Source: Candidatus Woesearchaeota archaeon
GTDB lineage: Archaea > Nanobdellota > Nanobdellia > Woesearchaeales > GW2011-AR9
Assembly (NCBI GenBank): GCA_016213985.1
Contig: JACRPJ010000078.1
Location: 1 to 5,490, forward strand
Direction: 5' to 3'
DNA: 5,490 nucleotides
Part shown: positions 1 through 5,190 of the stretch, in pieces
Layout of the letters: every line of letters begins with the position of its first letter
Position numbering within the stretch: the first letter of the stretch is position 1
Translations under genes and position numbers: made by a program
Notes under the pieces: model-generated
The model's database searches: none
What the model was told of the DNA's origin: nothing
Seen by the model: the letters and a program-made list of their open reading frames with translations, nothing else

Positions 1-48
1 GGGTTTCGAGTGTTGAGCGATGGGTTTTCGGTGTCTGGTTTAGAATAA

Positions 49-98
49 TATATGTATCGGTTGAAGAAAATCCCGATTTAGATTACCCAATACATATA
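49..98. repeat. Inverted repeat in the leader
   Basis: TATATGTAT at 49-57 pairs fully with ATACATATA at 90-98, and GG 59-60 pairs with CC 87-88 across a single C/A mismatch. TCGG 57-60 can instead pair with CCGA 73-76, so the two folds compete. It may be an RNA processing stem or an operator-like site. Nothing in the sequence decides between these. Confidence 0.4.
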
Positions 99-172
99 AA
101 AGTTACAAAATGAAAAAAATAATATATTAGTTAACCAGAATCTTTGGATTTTGGCATTCATTGGCAAAAGCT

Positions 173-260
173 GTTCAGAGTCAGCTACATTAGTGACAAG
201 TGTAGAATGCAGCGTTAGAGAGGAGGTAATCTCTCTAAAAATTAGTGGCTGATTCTGAAT
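173..260 (+). other. Branched RNA structure in the 23S leader
   Basis: An outer stem joins 174-185 to 248-259: 12 bp, with one G-U pair at G180-T253. Inside it are two hairpins. TACA 186-189 pairs with TGTA 201-204. TTAGAGAG 215-222 pairs with CTCTCTAA 231-238, a perfect 8 bp with loop GAGGTAAT. The three helices form a compact three-way junction that chance does not easily explain. The right hairpin carries GGAGGT at its tip, a Shine-Dalgarno-like string. It is probably a structured part of the pre-rRNA leader. It is not a tRNA, because it has no acceptor, anticodon or T-arm pattern. Confidence 0.5.
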
Positions 261-924
261 TAGTTTAACGAAATATCACAATCATCTGTTTACAACAAAA
301 CATGACGCTCTCTACGGTGCCGTCGGGGGCTGATTTGAAAAGAGTGAATGATTATAGGTCAATTGTATTAGCGAACGCAAGTTTGTGATGAATACGTGAA
401 CACCAAATGATGCTCTTTATATGATACATAGGTGAGTTAGATTCCTGACACAAGACACAGGATGCTACGCTGTATGGTGGATAGCTTGGCTCAAATACCG
501 ACGAAGGAGGCGGCAAGCTGCCAAAAGCCCAGGGTAGTGGCACGCAACCATTGAACCTGGGGTGTCTGAATGGGACCTCCCATTAAATTATTCGAGAAGG
601 GAAACCTTTTCGAAAGGGGACGCGGGGAATTGAAGCATCTTAGTACCCGCAGGAAAAGAAATCAACAGAGATGCCGTCAGTAAAGGCGATCGAACGCGGC
701 ATAGAACAAACCGAATCCTACCAGAAATGGATAGGAGATGTGGGGTTTGGACTTGGGTTCTGCCTAACTAGCCAATCCGAAGTCCGCTGGAAAGCGGCGC
801 GATAAAGAGTGATAGCCTCGTAGGAGAAAGCTGGAAGGATGCTACCAAGTATCCAGAGTACTGCTGGTCGGATATCCAGCAGGAATGCGGGGGCCAGTAA
901 CCTCTAATTCTAAATATAGTCTGA

Positions 925-1879
925 ACCGGCGTAGCCTACTCAAATTTATAAGGAACGAAAACCGAAAATTATACATGACAAAAATACATTTCGAGGCAGA
1001 AACAAGAATTGTGGTCATGTATAAAAAGGGTAAATCCATGCAAAAAATAGCTCAGGAATTATCTGTAAGCACAGGGACAGTTTTTTCACATCTTAAAAAA
1101 TATATACCTCAGGAAGAAAGAAAAGAAAGGCAACACAAGAGAGCTTCAACTCCCGATGCCACAAATGCGAAGGCGTTCAAAAGTCTTTACTTACATGGCC
1201 TCTCGACAATTCAGATAGCAAAGAAATTCAACACAACTTCTGGAATCGTCAGATATGCTCTTAAAAAACAGGGGGTGGACACGTCCAAAAACGGCAAATA
1301 TAAAAATAAGCTTAAAGAAGCGGATCTGGAAAAGATAAGAGAGTTATACGAAAAAACCGGATCTATACTAGAAACAGCAAAAATATTTGGTTTATATCCG
1401 TCTAGTGTTCATAATAGGCTTAGACAATTCGGAATAGTAAAGAAAAAGACAATCAACCAGAAAATTGCAAAGCAAAAATATGAAATGCTTACAGAAATTC
1501 TGCTGCAGCTATTCAATAAGATGGATTTTCAGGTAGAACATGTTCAACAAATCTATAATGGCCATGGACCAGATATGATAGTTCAGAAAGATAATTATAG
1601 AATTGTTATTGAGCATAAAGCAACAATAAAAAGAAGTTTTTATTGGCAACACGCTGTTGAAGAGGCTAGAGAAAATCTTGCAAAGCACAACTGTTCAAAG
1701 GCATGGGTAATCACAACTGCCTCAAAACCGCACAATTTTACTGACAACTTCGATGTGAGAATAACATTCTTAGATGAACTAAAAAACCTTTTGATAAATC
1801 ACAAATTAGAAAGTCTTCTAGGAAAAGTGGATTTTATTTCAAATACTCCATGTATATGAGTAGGCTGCGCTGGGGATAA
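925..1879 (+). other. Intron 1: BHB intron encoding a PD-(D/E)XK endonuclease
   Basis: This 955-nt insertion interrupts domain I at about E. coli 460. Its ends pair over 16 bp (926-941 with 1858-1873, two G-U pairs). Next to this helix are a left bulge GAA (923-925), a 4-bp helix GTCT 919-922 / GGAT 1874-1877 and a right bulge AAG (1878-1880). This is the archaeal bulge-helix-bulge cut by the tRNA-splicing endonuclease between the second and third bulge bases. The join AGTCTGA^GTCCGATAG restores the segment between CTAAATA and CCGATAG to 10 nt, against 11 in E. coli. The intron carries one gene, whose stop codon overlaps the 3' strand of the terminal stem. Confidence 0.85.
975..1859 (+). CDS. 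Intron-encoded homing endonuclease: three HTH motifs plus PD-(D/E)XK nuclease domain
   Basis: 294 residues from ATG 975. The frame is open from an ATG at 885, but that upstream part is 23S exon plus the intron stem, so 975 is the first start inside the free intron. Three helix-turn-helix units follow each other at residues 21-43 (KIAQELSVSTGTVFSHL), 76-101 (QIAKKFNTTSGIVRYAL) and 129-154 (ETAKIFGLYPSSVHNRL). After a linker comes a nuclease domain with PD-(D/E)XK signatures: helix glutamate E174, D200 in GPDMIV, E213 and K215 in VIEHKA, and Q225 in the next helix (WQHAVEEARENL). The HTH array would read DNA and the C-terminal domain would cut the intronless 23S allele to promote intron homing. 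Homing is inferred from location. Archaeal rRNA introns usually encode LAGLIDADG enzymes, so this fold is unusual here. No strong ribosome-binding site is seen. A TTTATA at 945-950, 25 nt upstream, would suit a leaderless transcript. The stop overlaps the intron's terminal stem. Confidence 0.85.
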   Translation: MTKIHFEAETRIVVMYKKGKSMQKIAQELSVSTGTVFSHLKKYIPQEERKERQHKRASTPDATNAKAFKSLYLHGLSTIQIAKKFNTTSGIVRYALKKQGVDTSKNGKYKNKLKEADLEKIRELYEKTGSILETAKIFGLYPSSVHNRLRQFGIVKKKTINQKIAKQKYEMLTEILLQLFNKMDFQVEHVQQIYNGHGPDMIVQKDNYRIVIEHKATIKRSFYWQHAVEEARENLAKHNCSKAWVITTASKPHNFTDNFDVRITFLDELKNLLINHKLESLLGKVDFISNTPCI

Positions 1880-2167
1880 GTCCGATAGCGCAAAGTACGG
1901 CGACGGAACGCTTAAAAGTATCCGTAAAAGGAGATGAAAAGATCTTGAAACCATACAGTCACGAGTTGGTATCTAAACAAGTGGATAAAGGCCTATTTCG
2001 AGCTGAGTGGAGCCGCAGCGAAAGCGAAACCTGCGCAGTTTACGAGGCAGGTGGGTATGAAAGTGCCCAAGTCACAGGGTTAAGACCCGAAGCTAGACGA
2101 TCTAGCCCTGAGCAGGATGAAGTCCCGCGAAAGCGGGGTGGAGGTCCGACCCCTTGTTGAGATACAA

Positions 2168-2286
2168 ATCAGCCCTTTTCTTCGAAAGGGATAACATAGG
2201 TCTGGAAATATTGGTTTGAGACCTATGTCCGCCTGAATCAGAAAAGGTTTGAGATCCCAAAAGAAAACTACAATTGCTGAGTGTAA
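2168..2286 (+). other. Intron 2: 119-nt ORF-less BHB mini-intron
   Basis: It interrupts the rRNA near helix 35 (about E. coli 755). The BHB is canonical: intron helix TCAGC 2169-2173 / GCTGA 2276-2280, left bulge AAA 2166-2168, 4-bp helix ATAC 2162-2165 / GTGT 2281-2284, right bulge AAA 2285-2287. The join GATACAA^ATCACTGG is within one base of the expected length. Inside, CCTTTTCT 2174-2181 can pair with AGAAAAGG 2240-2247, and ACATAGGTCT 2194-2203 pairs perfectly with AGACCTATGT 2219-2228. AAAAGAAAAC at 2259-2268 is shared with other mini-introns here. The flanks TTGTTGAGATACAAATCA and TTGCTGAGTGTAAATCA resemble each other, so a slightly different junction is possible. Confidence 0.75.
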
Positions 2287-2319
2287 ATCACTGGGTTGAC
2301 TTGGGGCTAGGGGTGAAAA

Positions 2320-2363
2320 TCTACCCTTTTCTTTTTAGAAAAAAGAAAAGGCTACAGTTCGAA
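2320..2363 (+). other. Intron 3: 44-nt BHB mini-intron
   Basis: It lies just after GGGGTGAAA (about E. coli 784). The BHB has a 4-bp helix TGAA 2314-2317 / TTCG 2358-2361, left bulge AAT 2318-2320, right bulge AAG 2362-2364, and two closing pairs C2321-G2357 and T2322-A2356. The body is a perfect 12-bp hairpin, CCTTTTCTTTTT 2325-2336 with AAAAAGAAAAGG 2340-2351, around an AGA triloop. The join GGTGAAAA^GCCTATC gives 18 nt between GTGAAA and ATAGCTGG, the same as E. coli. At 44 nt it is very short for an rRNA intron. Without RNA data it could instead be an rRNA expansion hairpin. Confidence 0.72.
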
Positions 2364-2399
2364 GCCTATCGAGTTTAGCAATAGCTGGTTCCTCTCGAA

Positions 2400-2462
2400 T
2401 AACCTTTTCTTTCTGTAAATTCTTTCCAAAGAAAACGTTAACGAAAAGAAAGGGTTCGTGAA
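2400..2462 (+). other. Intron 4: 63-nt BHB mini-intron
   Basis: It follows TTCCTCTCGAA (about E. coli 825, base of helix 38). Intron helix AACCTTTTCTTT 2401-2412 pairs with AAAGAAAGGGTT 2445-2456 (12 bp, one G-U). The left bulge is AAT 2398-2400. The central helix is CTCG 2394-2397 / CGTG 2457-2460, with one U-U mismatch. The right bulge is AAA 2461-2463. The join CTCTCGAA^ATGAGC restores a 14-nt hairpin segment of the same length as E. coli before GCCTCG. Inside are a small TTCTT/AAGAA hairpin (2420-2424/2429-2433), AAAGAAAAC (2428-2436) and the palindrome CGTTAACG (2436-2443), also found in intron 8. Confidence 0.74.
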
Positions 2463-2728
2463 ATGAGCCAAAGCTCAGCCTCGGCGGAGATAGTTATAGG
2501 GGTAAAGATACTGATTGGGGAGTCAAGAGCCGAAAGGTTCAGCTCTTCTGTCAAACTCTGAATCCTATAACATCGTAGAAGCCGGGAGTCCGGACACGGG
2601 GTAAGCTCGTAGTTCGAAAAGGAGACAACCTAGACCAGGGTTAAGGTCCCTAAATGCTTGTTAAGTGGAAAAAGGAGTCTTTAACCTCAGACAGCGGGGA
2701 TGTAGGCTTAGAAGCAGCCACCATTCAA

Positions 2729-2821
2729 ACTGACTTTTTCTTTCTGAGAACTCTATGTAAAGAAAACCTCAACTAAAAGAAAACTTGCATAGATGTTAGA
2801 AAAAGGAAAAGTTGGGAATAA
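2729..2821 (+). other. Intron 5: 93-nt BHB mini-intron in the GTPase-associated centre
   Basis: It splits the L11-binding region at about E. coli 1084; archaeal introns are known near 1085. The BHB has a 4-bp helix ATTC 2723-2726 / GAAT 2816-2819, left bulge AAA 2727-2729 and right bulge AAA 2820-2822. The intron helix runs from C2730-G2815 inward over a long, nearly continuous stem that includes TCTATG 2752-2757 / CATAGA 2788-2793. The join CATTCAA^ACAACGCG matches E. coli CATTTAAAGAAAGCG base for base in length. The terminal loop (2758-2787) holds two copies of the purine motif, AAAGAAAAC 2759-2767 and AAAAGAAAAC 2775-2784. An open frame across this intron and the flanking rRNA has no coding character. 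Confidence 0.8.
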
Positions 2822-3041
2822 ACAACGCGTAATAGCGGACCCGTCAAGGTTAGAGGCCCTGAAAATGGACGGGGCTAAACAAGCTACCGAGACCTTGGAT
2901 TTCGAAAGAAAGTGTAGAGAGGTGTTCTGCAGGGGCAGAAGCATGGCCTTAAGGCTGTGTGGACCCTGTAGGAATAAGAATCTCGCCGAAAGTAGCAACG
3001 AAGCTTGTTGAGACATACAAGCCACCTAAGGGACAAGGGTT

Positions 3042-3106
3042 CCTCAGCAATAAAGGGACGAAGCTGAACGAAATCAGCTTCAACCTGTTGATTCGTTAAC
3101 TGAGGG
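3042..3106 (+). other. rRNA expansion hairpin, about 40 nt longer than usual
   Basis: Between CCTCAG (3042-3047) and CTGAGG (3100-3105), where a short loop is expected, there is an extra hairpin: GAAGCTGA 3060-3067 with TCAGCTTC 3074-3081, loop ACGAAA. No bulge-helix-bulge could be built at its base. I therefore treat it as retained rRNA expansion, not an intron. Confidence 0.45.
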
Positions 3107-3515
3107 TTAGCCGGTCCTAAGGTAAACCCTAACTGGAGTTTACTAAAAGGGAAACAAGTTAATATTCTTGTGCTAGAAGGATACGTGTGGCAACACTAAG
3201 ACTAATTTCTAACATTTCTGGATAGGCCAACCATAGAGATGTGGTTAACTAACGAAGTCTGTGGAGTCTCGTAATGAGGAGAAGCAGACGAAGTTAGGAA
3301 GGCGTTCCTTAGAACGTTTGGCTGATTCCTGGAATCCATGAAAAGGGAATTAGTAAGGATTCCTTCTATCCGTACCAAGAACCGTCACTGGTGTTCCAGG
3401 CTGAAAAGGCCAAGGTGTGTTGGGATAAGTCAGTTTAGGGAACATAGGACTCGGAAATTTTTAAAAATCTCTTAGTTCTATCCCAATCGGCAAACTCGCC
3501 CTGTACCTTCGGTAT

Positions 3516-4535
3516 AGTTGAGAAGGGACTGGTGGGTTATTTTAGCTAACGGAGTAGAGGAACGTTAGAATGGAGCTTATATATGCCGATTTTATTTTTA
3601 CCGGCATAGCGGCAAGCTACCCTCCGGTTAAGCTGATATAACCCCCAATCAAATCTAGTGTATGAGTGCGAAAATCTCACTAATTGAATTGGTTCCACAA
3701 GATGCGAAAATTATAGTTGATGCAGACACCGCAAACGAGTATTTCGATCTGCTAAAAGACAACCATGGCATTAACTCAGTTAGGAAATGGAGATTTTCGA
3801 GAAGGTTCCCAGCAACATTAGTTATAAAAGAAGAGATCGTCAAGAAAAATCAAATGAAATTAGGAATTCCCAGATCTTCCAAAGAGACGGTTTTACCAAA
3901 GGAAATTGAGATAGATGAACAGGTAGGTTGGTTAATTGGATTTTGGAATGCAGAAGGGAAGAAAGGGTGTAAAAAGAAATATAGAGTTACAATTAGTAAC
4001 AGTTATCTGTTACTGATAAAAGAAGCTCTAAACATTTTACGGAAAAAATTCCGTTTCCATGACGAGATTAAAATATACATAAAATCAAGATTCGAGGCAG
4101 AGACATATCTATTTGACGGTTTCGGAAAGATACAAACTGTTTTAGACAAAAACCAAAAATACGTTTATACAAAACCGCATTTTGAAATAGAGATTGTAAA
4201 TAAACTTTTTTATGATTATTTAAACAATCTTTTAGAAAAAGCGAGAAACAATAAAAAATTTCAAAGAGGTTATGTTGCTGGGATTATAGACGGTGATGGG
4301 TATATATCGAAAAACGGATATCTTGACTTAAGGATGGAAAAAGACGAATTTTCAAAGAAAATCCATGACTACGTCAAAGAGATTCTGCAAAAAGAAGGTT
4401 TTCCAATAAAAGAATATCTAAAAAGTCAATTTCGATTGCAAATGATAAGAAAAGATTTTTCAAATAAGCTTCTTACCAAATTTCCGATTAAACATGAAGA
4501 GAAAATAAGTAGATTATCTCCTTCTCGACGCCAAA
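3516..4535 (+). other. Intron 6: BHB intron encoding a LAGLIDADG endonuclease
   Basis: This roughly 1020-nt insertion lies at about E. coli 1695. The termini pair as GTTGAGAAGGG 3517-3527 / TCCTTCTCGAC 4519-4529 (11 bp with two G-U). Outside it are a left bulge ATA 3514-3516, a central helix CGGT 3510-3513 / GCCA 4530-4533 (one C/A mismatch), a right bulge AAA 4534-4536, and exon helix CCTT 3506-3509 against AGGG or AAGG. The join CTTCGGTAT^AAGGGGTGCC has exactly the length of the common archaeal CTTCGGGAGAAGGGGTGCC. The 3' cut could be one base earlier. The first 146 nt fold into a branched domain, and the endonuclease gene fills the rest. Confidence 0.85.
3534..3644 (+). other. Folded 5' domain of intron 6
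   Basis: GGGTTATTTTAGC 3534-3546 pairs with GCTGATATAACCC 3632-3644 (12 of 13 positions, one mismatch, one G-U). This encloses three hairpins: TAACG 3547-3551 / CGTTA 3563-3567, TATGCCG 3582-3588 / CGGCATA 3602-3608, and TAGC 3607-3610 / GCTA 3616-3619. The last two overlap by two bases and may compete. The domain ends 17 nt before the endonuclease start codon. It may stabilise the spliced intron or affect translation. I recognise no known RNA family. Confidence 0.45.
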
Positions 4536-4567
4536 AAGGGGTGCCTACTGCCATTGCTCAGCAATGA
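3662..4567 (+). CDS. LAGLIDADG homing endonuclease, intron-encoded
   Basis: 301 residues from ATG 3662. Two LAGLIDADG motifs are visible: VGWLIGFWNAEG at residues 88-99 (acidic residue E98) and YVAGIIDGDG at 204-213 (D212). One chain therefore makes both halves of the active site, as in monomeric archaeal enzymes such as I-DmoI, where a glutamate at this position is also active. The ~115-residue spacing suits two alpha-beta domains. The first ~85 residues have no recognisable motif and form an extra N-terminal part. The likely role is to cut intronless 23S at the exon junction and drive intron homing. The last codons (K292 to Q301, KGVPTAIAQQ) lie almost wholly in the 3' exon, and the stop at 4565-4567 is inside mature 23S. 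From excised intron RNA the C-terminus would therefore differ. A GATATAA at 3635-3641, about 21-27 nt upstream, could serve a leaderless transcript. The composition is AT-rich compared with the rRNA. Confidence 0.9.
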   Translation: MSAKISLIELVPQDAKIIVDADTANEYFDLLKDNHGINSVRKWRFSRRFPATLVIKEEIVKKNQMKLGIPRSSKETVLPKEIEIDEQVGWLIGFWNAEGKKGCKKKYRVTISNSYLLLIKEALNILRKKFRFHDEIKIYIKSRFEAETYLFDGFGKIQTVLDKNQKYVYTKPHFEIEIVNKLFYDYLNNLLEKARNNKKFQRGYVAGIIDGDGYISKNGYLDLRMEKDEFSKKIHDYVKEILQKEGFPIKEYLKSQFRLQMIRKDFSNKLLTKFPIKHEEKISRLSPSRRQKGVPTAIAQQ

Positions 4568-4609
4568 TCAGTAGGTCGCAGTTACAAGAGAGATCCGACT
4601 GTTTAACAA

Positions 4610-4730
4610 TATACCCCTTTTCTTTCTAAAGAAAGAAAAGGCCTTATAACCCGAAAAGAAAGAGGTTAGAAGGCGAATATAAAAAATGAAAAGCCTTATA
4701 ACCCAAAAGAAAAACAATAGGTGAGTTAAC
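4610..4730 (+). other. Intron 7: 121-nt BHB mini-intron
   Basis: It interrupts one of the most conserved 23S blocks, at about E. coli 1780. The BHB has a perfect 4-bp helix TAAC 4604-4607 / GTTA 4725-4728, left bulge AAT 4608-4610, right bulge ACA 4729-4731, and intron helix TACC 4612-4615 / GGTGA 4720-4724 with one bulged G. The join CTGTTTAACAA^AAACGTAGG is almost the universal CTGTTTAACAAAAACATAGG, which makes the cuts very convincing. Inside are CCTTTTCTTTC 4616-4626 / GAAAGAAAAGG 4631-4641 (11 bp, TAAA loop) and a direct repeat at 4635-4662 and 4688-4713. Confidence 0.85.
4635..4713 (+). repeat. Direct repeat inside intron 7
   Basis: GAAAAGGCCTTATAACCC followed by GAAAAGAAA (from 4635) recurs as GAAAAGCCTTATAACCC followed by AAAAGAAA (from 4688). 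They differ by two single-base indels and start 53 nt apart. This looks like a duplication within the intron, or two fused copies of the mini-intron unit. Confidence 0.7.
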
Positions 4731-4812
4731 AAACGTAGGGGGCTGCTAATTGGAAACGATGTGTATAGCTCCTGAGGCCTGTCCAATACCGGTCGGTTAA
4801 ACCCATTTTCAA

Positions 4813-4900
4813 GTAACCCCTTTCTTTTAGAAAAAGAAAGGCGTTAACGTTCAAAGAAAACTAAAATACAAGTTATTTTTTTGCGTTATGGTTAGAAGAT
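4813..4900 (+). other. Intron 8: 88-nt BHB mini-intron in helix 68
   Basis: The BHB is canonical: intron helix TAACC 4814-4818 / GGTTA 4890-4894, left bulge AAG 4811-4813, 4-bp helix TTTC 4807-4810 / GAAG 4895-4898, right bulge ATG 4899-4901, exon helix CCCA 4802-4805 / TGGG 4902-4905. The join TTTTCAA^GTGGGC leaves a short helix-68 hairpin, CCCA/TGGG with an 8-nt loop. The body has a perfect 10-bp hairpin CCTTTCTTTT 4819-4828 / AAAAGAAAGG 4832-4841 with an AGA loop, then CGTTAACG (4842-4849) and AAAGAAAAC (4853-4861). Helix 68 varies between organisms, so the length test is weaker here than for introns 5, 7 and 10. Confidence 0.72.
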
Positions 4901-4934
4901 GTGGGCTAAGCCCCGGCGAATGGCGGCGGTATAA

Positions 4935-4948
4935 CGGTCTTCGGTCTT
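4935..4948 (+). repeat. Tandem 7-nt repeat at the intron 9 boundary
   Basis: CGGTCTT occurs twice in a row, at 4935-4941 and 4942-4948. The first copy is the 3' strand of helix 69 and the second opens the insertion. Both can pair with the same 3' sequence (AGAT / TCGAGAT, 5053-5059). The splice register is therefore ambiguous. Confidence 0.8.
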
Positions 4949-5061
4949 GAGTATTCAGTCCTGAAGATTGTTACGCAAACTCTGACCGTCTTATCGAGAT
5001 GTCGGTCATTTGAATTGGTTCTAAAAGAGTTCCAATAATGAGATCTGATTAATCGAGATAG
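4943..5061 (+). other. Intron 9: ~119-nt insertion at the helix 69/71 junction, splice sites approximate
   Basis: It separates TATAACGGTC (4930-4939) from GGTAGCG (5063-5069), which are four bases apart in normal 23S. The site is about E. coli 1927, a known archaeal intron position. A 4-bp helix GTCT 4937-4940 / AGAT 5056-5059 with bulges TCG 4941-4943 and AGA 5060-5062 gives a join of correct length, but the adjoining intron helix is poor. The alternative 7-bp pairing 4944-4950 / 5053-5059 uses the second tandem repeat. TCAG 4955-4958 / CTGA 5045-5048 pairs further in. The body has hairpins TGACCG 4983-4988 / CGGTCA and TTGG / CCAA near 5015-5035. It lacks the purine hairpin of the other mini-introns. 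Confidence 0.6.
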
Positions 5062-5190
5062 AGGTAGCGTAATCCCTTGTCGATTAATTGTCGACCTGCA
5101 TGAATGGCTTAACGAGATCTCTGCTGTCCCGAACTGGCGCCCAGCGAAATTAATATCTCCTGTGCATACTCAGGAGTCCTTCAGTGGGAC

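Larger units (their letters stand above)
1..463 (+). other. 23S rRNA leader / spacer without a recognisable gene
   Basis: This AT-rich stretch precedes the first recognisable 23S bases. I find no 16S 3' end (no anti-Shine-Dalgarno CCTCC), no tRNA T-arm with matching stems, and no protein with a plausible start. It holds an inverted repeat at 49-98 and a branched fold at 173-260, both listed separately. An AT-rich tract at 105-130 could hold a TATA element, but none stands out. Archaeal 23S leaders normally pair with the 3' trailer to form the processing stem. The trailer lies outside the window, so this could not be tested. Confidence 0.6.

Noticed and set aside
382..454. C/D-box sRNA candidate: GTGATGA 385-391, ATGATGC 407-413, CTGA 445-448
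   Set aside because: The spacing is right, but the terminal stem would use C-box bases, the D' box is poor, and I found no guide match in the visible rRNA.
1..463. tRNA gene in the spacer
   Set aside because: GGTTTCGAG near 2 resembles a T-loop, but no acceptor, D or anticodon stems fit around it.
352..543. Minus-strand frame over the leader and the 23S start
   Set aside because: It overlaps the conserved 23S 5' end and has no recognisable protein features.
885..974. N-terminal extension of the intron 1 endonuclease by 30 residues from ATG 885
   Set aside because: These codons lie in the 23S exon and the terminal intron stem. An excised intron would lack bases 885-924, and the ATG at 975 lies just before the first recognisable protein segment.
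1945..2160. Open frame of 71 codons on +
   Set aside because: It coincides with conserved 23S domain II sequence (GACCCGAAGCTAGACGATCT), so it is rRNA read as protein.
2753..3025. Open frames on both strands (2753-3025 minus, 2793-3011 plus)
   Set aside because: Both cross a mini-intron and well conserved rRNA. They show no protein motif.
3045..3090. Possible eleventh intron at the GAAGCTGA/TCAGCTTC hairpin
   Set aside because: No 4-bp helix with two 3-nt bulges could be built at its base, so a retained helix extension is simpler.
4568..4786. Minus-strand frame with a hydrophobic, Phe/Leu-rich translation
   Set aside because: The apparent hydrophobicity comes from reading the A/G-rich mini-intron hairpins in reverse. 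The flanks are conserved rRNA.
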